From the NCBI RefSeq assembly GCF_014205155.1, contig NZ_JACHMX010000001.1, forward strand, positions 310,001-374,000: DNA of 64,000 nucleotides, given 5' to 3'. Below are positions 58,863 to 64,000 of the stretch, in pieces. Below the pieces are notes generated by a model. That model made no database searches. It worked only from the letters and a program-made list of their open reading frames with translations, and was not told the origin of the DNA. The DNA comes from Amycolatopsis umgeniensis. Lineage in GTDB: Bacteria > Actinomycetota > Actinomycetes > Mycobacteriales > Pseudonocardiaceae. The number at the start of each line of letters is the position of its first letter. Position 1 is the stretch's first letter. A program made the translations under genes and the position numbers.

Positions 58863-60221
58863 ATGTCCATACAACTCGTCACAGTCGTGGCGCTCGCCCT
58901 CGTGTTCCTGATCGCGACCGTGCTCCCCGTCCACATGGGAGCGCTGGCGTTCGTCGCCGCTTTCGTGATCGGCACGGCGTTCGTCGGGGAGAGCACCGAC
59001 GACATCGTCTCGGGCTTTCCCGGCGATCTCTTCGTCATCCTGGTCGGGGTGACGTTGCTGTTCGCGATAGCCAAAGGCAACGGCACCGTCGACCGGCTGG
59101 TGCATCTGGTGGTGCGCGCCGTCGGCGGTCGGATCGCCCTGATCCCCTGGGTGATGTTCGTGGTCACCGCGACCTTGACCGCCGTCGGCGCGGTGGTGCC
59201 TGCCGCGGTGGCGATCATCGCCCCGATCGGCATGGGCTTCGCCCGCCGTTACTCGATCAACCCGATGCTGATGGGCCTGCTGATCATCAACGGCGCCAGC
59301 GCGGGCGGCTTCTCCCCCATCAGTATCTTCGGCAGCATCGTCAACGGCGTCGTCGCCCGAGACAACCTGCCGAGCAACCCCGGTCTGCTGTTCGTGTCTT
59401 CCTTCGTCTTCAACCTGTTGCTGTGCGTCGTGGTGTTCTTCCTCTTCGGCGGCCGCGAACTGATCCGCCGGTCTTCGGCCGCCAAGGCCGAGGTCGTCGC
59501 CCAGCCCGCGGCGGCGCTCGCGCTCAGCGGTGCTTCGGCCGGTGCGGCCACGACCACCGGACCGGAGACCCCGGCGGCGCCGCCCTCCAGCGACGAGACA
59601 GATGAGCCGGAGGAACGCCTTCCGCTCACTCGCGACCACGTGTTCACCCTGATCGGGCTGGCGGCGCTCGCCGTCGGCGCGCTGGTGTTCAAACTCGACG
59701 TCGGATTCACCGCGCTGACGGTGGCGACAGTGCTGTCACTGGTCTCGCCGGGCTCGGCGAAGGCGGCCGTCAGCGAGGTGGCGTGGCCGACGGTGCTGTT
59801 GATCTGCGGGATCGTCACGTTCGTCTCGCTGATGGAACGGGTCGGGACGATTGACTGGCTGGGCAACCTGGTGACACAGATCGGTTCACCCCTGCTGGCC
59901 GCGATCCTGATCTGCGCCATCGGCGCGGTGGTTTCGGCGTTCGCGTCGACGACAGGGATCCTCGGCGCGCTCATCCCGCTCGCGGTGCCGTTCCTGCTGG
60001 CGGGCGAGGTCGGCGCGGTCAGCATGATCATCGCGCTGGCGATCTCGTCCTCGGTCGTCGACTCGTCACCGTTCTCGACCAGCGGCGCCCTCGTCGTGGC
60101 CAACGCGCCCGCCGGCCAGAACGACAAGACGTTCCGGGGCTTGATGATCTGGGGCTTCAGCATGTGCGCGATCGCGCCCATCACGACCTGGCTGCTGTTC
60201 ATCCTGCCCGGCTGGGGCTGA
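58863..60221 (+). CDS. MatC-like dicarboxylate transporter
   Basis: 452 residues from ATG 58863 (GAGG upstream). About eleven membrane segments with a MatC-type N-terminus (MSIQLVTVVALALVFLIATV, FPGDLFVILVGVTLLFAIAKGNG, INGASAGGFSPISIFGSIVN) and a hydrophilic Ala/Glu/Ser-rich central loop (~205-255). MatC-like carriers import malonate and other dicarboxylates. Alone on its strand, sharing a control region with the aminotransferase operon, so it probably brings in that pathway's substrate. Confidence 0.9.
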   Translation: MSIQLVTVVALALVFLIATVLPVHMGALAFVAAFVIGTAFVGESTDDIVSGFPGDLFVILVGVTLLFAIAKGNGTVDRLVHLVVRAVGGRIALIPWVMFVVTATLTAVGAVVPAAVAIIAPIGMGFARRYSINPMLMGLLIINGASAGGFSPISIFGSIVNGVVARDNLPSNPGLLFVSSFVFNLLLCVVVFFLFGGRELIRRSSAAKAEVVAQPAAALALSGASAGAATTTGPETPAAPPSSDETDEPEERLPLTRDHVFTLIGLAALAVGALVFKLDVGFTALTVATVLSLVSPGSAKAAVSEVAWPTVLLICGIVTFVSLMERVGTIDWLGNLVTQIGSPLLAAILICAIGAVVSAFASTTGILGALIPLAVPFLLAGEVGAVSMIIALAISSSVVDSSPFSTSGALVVANAPAGQNDKTFRGLMIWGFSMCAIAPITTWLLFILPGWG

Positions 60222-60227
60222 GTTCGA

Positions 60228-60265
60228 TCCACATCGGACGGTCCACGTGGACCGTCCGATGTGGA
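60228..60265. terminator. 38-bp perfect palindrome between transporter and GntR genes
   Basis: TCCACATCGGACGGTCCAC followed directly by its perfect complement, in the 46-bp convergent gap. Two-way terminator. Confidence 0.8.
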
Positions 60266-60267
60266 CT

Positions 60268-61015
60268 CTAGCGGGACCGGCGTTCGGCCAGCCAGCGCTC
60301 GGATTCGGGGCTGTCGCCGTCGAGCTGGTCGACCACCTCGTCGAGGAAGCTGCCGTGCCCGTGGGCGGCCAGCGCCTTCAACACCGCCTCGGGGTCGCCG
60401 TCCTCGATGACGGCGAGCAGTTCACGATGCCTCTCGACGTTCTGCATCAACGATTCGCCGCCACGGCGGGCACTGCGGTTGAGCGCCATGCACAGCTGCA
60501 TCTGCAGGGAAAGAGCGCGATACGCCTCGGTGACGCGCTCATGCCCGGCCAGCGCGACGATCGACTGATGGAAGTCGTACTTGCGTTGCGTGAAGACACC
60601 CTCGTCACCGTCGAGGCCGGCCTGCTCGAAGGCGGCCAAGGCGTTCCGGCAGGCCTGCAGCCGTTCCGGCGATCGGACCGGGATGCCGATCCGGACGGCG
60701 AAGGCTTCGAGCTCCTCGCGCAGGGTGATGATTTCGTACACGTCGTGCCGGGTCAGGGGGCGGACGATGACACCGCGCCGCGGATGGGGCACCACGAGCC
60801 CCTCGAAAGCCAAGACCTGCAACGCTTCGCGCAGCGGCGGACGGGAAACCCCCGAGCTGTTCGGTGAGCTTGGCCTCGACCAATCGCGTACCGGGCGGGA
60901 GTTCGCCGGAGAGGATCATCGCGCGCAGCGCTTGGGTGGCCAGTTCGGCCATGCTCGGCGGGGCGACGATCCGCCCGTCGTCGAATCGCACCGCACCAGT
61001 CGAAACCGTGGACAT
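60268..61015 (-). pseudogene. GntR/FCD-family regulator, frameshifted
   Basis: Two overlapping frames give one GntR protein. Frame 1 from ATG 61015 (GGAGGGAG upstream) encodes the winged helix AELATQALRAMILSGELPPG, TRLVEAKLTEQLG. Frame 2 continues SRPPLREALQVLAFEGLVVPHPRRGVIV and the FCD domain (REELEAFAVRIGIPV, YDFHQSIVALAGHERVTEAY) to 60268. They meet at five C bases (60849-60853; G on the coding strand). One base fewer would restore LGVSRPPLREAL and a ~248-residue protein. The lesion cuts the recognition-helix region, so the regulator is dead unless this is a sequencing error or slippage. It would otherwise control the surrounding C2 genes. Confidence 0.88.
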
Positions 61016-61035
61016 AGAGACTCCCTCCCTGTCCG

Positions 61036-61046
61036 TATACAGTATA
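61036..61046. promoter_or_regulatory. GntR-type palindrome upstream of the GntR gene
   Basis: TATAC-A-GTATA, perfect 11-bp palindrome 20 bases before the GntR start; shares TATACAG with the RidA promoter. Confidence 0.55.
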
Positions 61047-61092
61047 TCAATCCCTTTCCCTCTGCGTGAGCGGTACGTCACTTTTCGCGCGC

Positions 61093-61119
61093 TTGGACTT
61101 TTCGTCTAAGCCTTATACA
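61093..61119 (+). promoter_or_regulatory. promoter of the RidA operon, overlapping a half-site
   Basis: TTGGAC (61093-61098) and TATACA (61114-61119), 15-bp spacer. The RidA GTG is nine bases past the -10, so the mRNA is probably leaderless. The -10 coincides with a TATACAG half-site like that at 61036, so GntR binding would block it. Confidence 0.55.
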
Positions 61120-61128
61120 GTCAGTCTG

Positions 61129-61482
61129 GTGAGCAACGAGCATCCTTATCCCCCGGCCTTTCGCAGCGGCGACCTGGTCTCCGTGTCCGGACGGCTCGGC
61201 GTGGACGAGACCGGCGCGCTGGTGCCCGGCGGATTCGACGCCGAATGCCCGCAGGCCTTCGCCAACCTCGACGCCGCGCTGTGTTCGGTGGGCGCGACCC
61301 GGGCCGACGTGGTTAAGGTCGTCGTCTACCTGATCGACATCGTCGACCGCGACGGCCTCAACCGCGTCTACGAAGAGTTCTTCGCCGAGCCCCGGCCTGC
61401 CCGCACCTGCGTCGGCGTCGCGTCGCTGCCCTACGGCGGCACCGTCGAAGTCGAGGCCCTCGCCCGAGTACGCGATGTCTGA
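61129..61482 (+). CDS. RidA-family imine deaminase
   Basis: 117 residues from GTG 61129, no ribosome-binding site, likely leaderless. VSNEHPYPPAFRSGDLVSVSGRLGVD, then PQAFANLDAALCSVGATRADVVKVVVYLIDI and RTCVGVASLPYGGTVEVEALA, the RidA fold with the Arg used for carboxylate binding. RidA hydrolyses reactive enamine/imine intermediates made by PLP dehydratases, in keeping with the dehydratase two genes downstream. Confidence 0.92.
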   Translation: MSNEHPYPPAFRSGDLVSVSGRLGVDETGALVPGGFDAECPQAFANLDAALCSVGATRADVVKVVVYLIDIVDRDGLNRVYEEFFAEPRPARTCVGVASLPYGGTVEVEALARVRDV

Positions 61483-62119
61483 GCAGGACGCGATCCTCGA
61501 CGCGCTCGCCCCGGTCGCCGACGGCATCGCGGCGACACTCGGCTCGTTCTGCGAGGTCGTCGTGCACGACTTCCGCCGTCCGGAGAAGTCGGTGGTGGCG
61601 ATCGCCGGATCGGTCACCGATCGCAGCGTCGGCGGATCCATGAGCGAGATCGGCATGGGCCTGCTCGCCCGCGGTGACGACGCGGAAGACCAGCTGAACT
61701 ACGTCACCCGGACGGCGTCCGGGAAGCTGGTGAAGTCTTCGACCATGCTGCTGCGCGACGGCGGCGGTTCGGTGTTCGGCGCGCTGTGCGTGAACCTCGA
61801 CGTCACCGCGCTGGGCCAGCTGCGGACGCTGGTCGGCGAACTCGCCGACGTCGGCACCGCCACCGAAACGCCGACCACCACCTTCGGCGACGACGTCGAC
61901 GCCGTGGTGGACGCGATCGTCGACGAGCACCAGCTACGACTGAACAAACCCTGGGCCGCGCTCAGCCGCGAAGAACGTCTCGACCTGTTCCGCAGCCTGC
62001 ACGCGCGCGGCGTCTTCGCCGTACGGCGGGCCGTCCCGCAGGTCGCGGCGCGGATCGGTATCTCGCGTGCGTCCGCTTACAACTATCTCTCCGAAATCCG
62101 TGATCAAGGAGCATCATGA
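61475..62119 (+). CDS. YheO/DauR-type regulator (PAS_6 + HTH)
   Basis: 214 residues, overlapping the RidA stop by 8 bases. N-terminal YheO-like PAS domain (LGSFCEVVVHDFRRPEKSVVAIAGSVTDRSVGG, FGALCVNLDVTAL) and a C-terminal HTH (GVFAVRRAVPQVAARIGISRASAYNYLSEIRDQ). DauR, a family member, regulates amino-acid catabolism. Between RidA and the dehydratase gene, it is a likely substrate-responsive regulator of this operon. Confidence 0.9.
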   Translation: MSEQDAILDALAPVADGIAATLGSFCEVVVHDFRRPEKSVVAIAGSVTDRSVGGSMSEIGMGLLARGDDAEDQLNYVTRTASGKLVKSSTMLLRDGGGSVFGALCVNLDVTALGQLRTLVGELADVGTATETPTTTFGDDVDAVVDAIVDEHQLRLNKPWAALSREERLDLFRSLHARGVFAVRRAVPQVAARIGISRASAYNYLSEIRDQGAS

Positions 62120-63075
62120 CCGCCCCCGTGACCATCGACGACATCCGTGACGCCGCCGCCCGTCTGGCCGGTGTCGCGCACCGGACCCCGGTCGTGCGTT
62201 CCCGCACCCTCGACGACCTCGTCGGCGCCGAGGTCTTCATCAAATGCGAGAACCTCCAGCGCGTCGGGGCCTTCAAGTTCCGTGGCGCGTACAACGCCGC
62301 CTCGCGGCTCTCGCCGGAACAGCTGGCCAAGGGCATCGCCGCCTACTCCTCGGGCAACCACGCCCAGGCCGTCGCGCTCGCCGCGCGGGAACTCGGGAGC
62401 AGCGCTGTCATCCTGATCCCGGAGGACACCCCGCAGTCCAAAAAGGACGCCACCGTGGGCTACGGCGCCGAGATCGTCACCTATGACCGGTACACCGGTG
62501 ACCGCGTCGCGATCGGCGAGGCGCTGGCGGCCGAACGCGGCCTGGCGCTCATCCCGCCGTACGAGCACCCGCACGTGATCGCCGGACAGGGCACGGCGGC
62601 GCTCGAACTGCTGGAGGAGACCGATTCCCTGGACACCCTGGTCGTCCCCGTCGGGGGCGGTGGCCTGATCGCGGGCAGCTCGACCGCCGCGAAGGCCGTC
62701 CGGCCCGGCATCCGGGTCGTCGGCGTGGAACCCGCCGAGGGCGACGACACCAAACGCTCGCTGGAAGCGGGCGAACGCGTCTCGATCCCGGTCCCCCGGA
62801 CGATCGCCGACGGTCAGGCCGCCTCGATTCCCGGCGAGCTGACGTTCTCGATCAACCGGGAGCTCGTCGACGACATCGCGCTGGTCACCGACGATCAGGT
62901 CCGGGACGCGATGCGGTTCGCGTTCGAGCGGCTGAAGCTCGTCATGGAGCCGAGCGGGGCGACCGGTCTCGCCGCGCTGCTCAGCGGTCAAGCGCCCGTT
63001 TCGGGTCGGGTCGGGGTGATCATCAGCGGCGGGAACGTCAGCCCGGAACGCTTCGCCGAACTGATCGCGCGCTGA
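62116..63075 (+). CDS. threonine/serine/3-hydroxyaspartate-type ammonia-lyase
   Basis: 319 residues; ATG 62116 overlaps the previous stop (ATGA). PLP fold type II: the Lys in GAFKFRGAYNA, SSGNHAQAVALAA, the phosphate loop VVPVGGGGLIAGSS and the terminal GVIISGGNVSPERF. Short form without the regulatory ACT domain, thus catabolic. Substrate could be threonine, serine or threo-3-hydroxyaspartate. With RidA, the aminotransferase and the GlcD-GlcF-like enzyme, a role in hydroxy-amino-acid or glyoxylate metabolism is likely. Confidence 0.92.
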   Translation: MTAPVTIDDIRDAAARLAGVAHRTPVVRSRTLDDLVGAEVFIKCENLQRVGAFKFRGAYNAASRLSPEQLAKGIAAYSSGNHAQAVALAARELGSSAVILIPEDTPQSKKDATVGYGAEIVTYDRYTGDRVAIGEALAAERGLALIPPYEHPHVIAGQGTAALELLEETDSLDTLVVPVGGGGLIAGSSTAAKAVRPGIRVVGVEPAEGDDTKRSLEAGERVSIPVPRTIADGQAASIPGELTFSINRELVDDIALVTDDQVRDAMRFAFERLKLVMEPSGATGLAALLSGQAPVSGRVGVIISGGNVSPERFAELIAR

Positions 63076-63100
63076 AACTCTCGTGAGTGGGCACGGTGGC

Positions 63101-63159
63101 GGTGTCGCGAAAGCCACTTTCGGGACGTCTGGTGTCCCGAAAGTGGCTTTCGCGACACC
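63101..63159. repeat. 59-bp palindromic element, copy 2
   Basis: 26-nt perfect arms around a 7-nt loop GTCTGGT, the same sequence as the element at 53789-53843 with one base of the loop changed and the arms two bases longer. Lies in the convergent gap after the dehydratase gene. Confidence 0.92.
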
Positions 63160-63185
63160 CGAAGTGGGCACCGACACGAGATCGG

Positions 63186-64000
63186 TCAGAGGCCGAGGCC
63201 GCCGGCCAGCACCGGCCAGGAGTTACGCAACGCCCGTTGCCAGTAAGGCCAGCTGTGGGTGCCTTCGCCGTAGTAGTCGACGGTCACCGGGATCCCGCTG
63301 GACTTCAACCGATCCGTGAAGCTCACGGAAGAGGTCAGCGCCGCCGGTTCGAAGAAGTCGGACTGCCCCGGCGGGTCGAGCGGGCCGGTCTTCCCGTTCC
63401 CGCACGAGACGTAGAGCGCCGTGCCGCGCAGGTCGTCGACGTGATCGAAGGGGTTGTTCGCCGTCCACAGCGGCCGCATCCCCCAGCTGTCACCCCAGAG
63501 GTTGAGGTAGTTGAAGATCCCCGCGCGGGCCAGGATCCCTTGGATGAACAGCGGCGCTCCCTGGTTCAACGTGTTCGGCACTCCGCTGTAGGACGCCGCC
63601 GCGGCGAACATTCCCTTGTGCTTGAACGAGTACGCGAGTGCGCCGTATCCGCCGATCGACAGCCCGGCGATCGCCCGGCGCGTGCCCGCCCGGTAACCGC
63701 GTTCGACGATCTGCCGTACTTCCAGGGTGTGGAAGGTGTCCCAGTCCGGAGTGCTCTTGAGCCCGAAGTTCCACCACTTCGTGTACATCCCGGCTGGTCC
63801 GCCGGTCGGCATGACGACGAGGGCGTCCTTGTCCGCGGTGAACGCCTTGGCGTCGGTGAACTGGTCCCACGACCGGTAGTCGACCGGTTCGCAGCAGCCG
63901 TGCAGCAGGTACAGCGTGGGCCAGGTCCGCGTGGGTTGCGCGGCCCAGCCGGTCGGGACGAACAGGCGGACCATGCCGGTGGTGCCGAGCGCGGGCGAGT
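63186..64000 (-). CDS. antigen 85/FrmB-like esterase, N-terminus beyond right edge
   Basis: At least 271 residues; the frame is open to the right edge (SPALGTTGMVRLFVPTGW), so the signal peptide is probably outside. TLYLLHGCCEPVDYRSWDQFTD, the nucleophile elbow AGLSIGGYGALAYSFKHKGMF and the His in GEGTHSWPYWQ give an alpha/beta hydrolase of the esterase D/antigen 85 group. Such proteins are mycolyltransferases in mycolate makers and esterases elsewhere; this is likely an exported esterase. Confidence 0.88.
   Translation of the reverse strand, partial: SPALGTTGMVRLFVPTGWAAQPTRTWPTLYLLHGCCEPVDYRSWDQFTDAKAFTADKDALVVMPTGGPAGMYTKWWNFGLKSTPDWDTFHTLEVRQIVERGYRAGTRRAIAGLSIGGYGALAYSFKHKGMFAAAASYSGVPNTLNQGAPLFIQGILARAGIFNYLNLWGDSWGMRPLWTANNPFDHVDDLRGTALYVSCGNGKTGPLDPPGQSDFFEPAALTSSVSFTDRLKSSGIPVTVDYYGEGTHSWPYWQRALRNSWPVLAGGLGL

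Overview
The window is high-G+C actinobacterial chromosome. Dense, often 4-bp-overlapping genes, frequent GTG/TTG starts, XRE-DUF5753/DUF397 pairs, a SARP-type regulator, LAL and NB-ARC-TPR regulators, secreted S1 proteases and many TetR/LysR/GntR regulators point to a filamentous actinomycete. A Pseudonocardiales such as Amycolatopsis is my best guess (inference, no marker gene is present). No rRNA, tRNA, CRISPR array, transposase, prophage module or replication origin was recognised.

Layout. 1-4.4 kb: three translationally coupled reverse-strand genes (SWIM zinc-finger protein, unknown protein, VWA protein running off the left edge), then a divergent HAD dehalogenase / CGNR regulator pair around a perfect inverted repeat. 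4.4-11.2 kb: a looser, more A+T-rich accessory segment with a four-gene operon (SARP-like regulator with a possible cyclase-like C-terminus, large P-loop-like protein, SPFH-like protein, small membrane protein) beside a DUF397/XRE pair. This operon is my first candidate for an undescribed system. 11.5-20 kb: secreted trypsin-like protease, iodotyrosine-deiodinase-like flavoprotein, Tat-exported GH109-like oxidoreductase, class III cyclase, DUF6801-like secreted protein, MBL-like protein, MFS transporter and two DUF3592-like proteins. 20.1-25.5 kb: a coupled three-gene operon ending in a TPR-CHAT protease, the second candidate system. 25.6-32.6 kb: methyltransferase, NB-ARC-TPR protein, and a heterodimeric ABC transporter with its TetR gene and operator.

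32.7-53.8 kb: a large secreted PA14/propeller/CBM/DUF1080 protein, a secreted repeat protein, an EI24 membrane protein, a cytokinin-dehydrogenase-like FAD enzyme coupled to an LAL regulator, an MFS-Dabb-SnoaL operon, a secreted EEP-family enzyme, a second DUF3592-like pair, TetR-SGNH hydrolase, a streptogrisin-like protease, LysR, and a multicopper oxidase coupled to a small membrane protein.

53.9-63.1 kb reads as a C2/C3 metabolism island: FAH-family enzyme, GlcD-GlcF-like FAD/Fe-S oxidoreductase, serine-glyoxylate-type aminotransferase, MatC-like carboxylate transporter, a GntR regulator broken by a one-base frameshift, RidA, a YheO-type regulator and a threonine/serine/hydroxyaspartate-type dehydratase. 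The genes share GTATAC-like sites in their control regions. The right edge cuts an antigen-85/FrmB-like esterase. Perfect hairpins lie in most convergent gaps; two of them (53.8 and 63.1 kb) are copies of the same ~55-bp palindrome.
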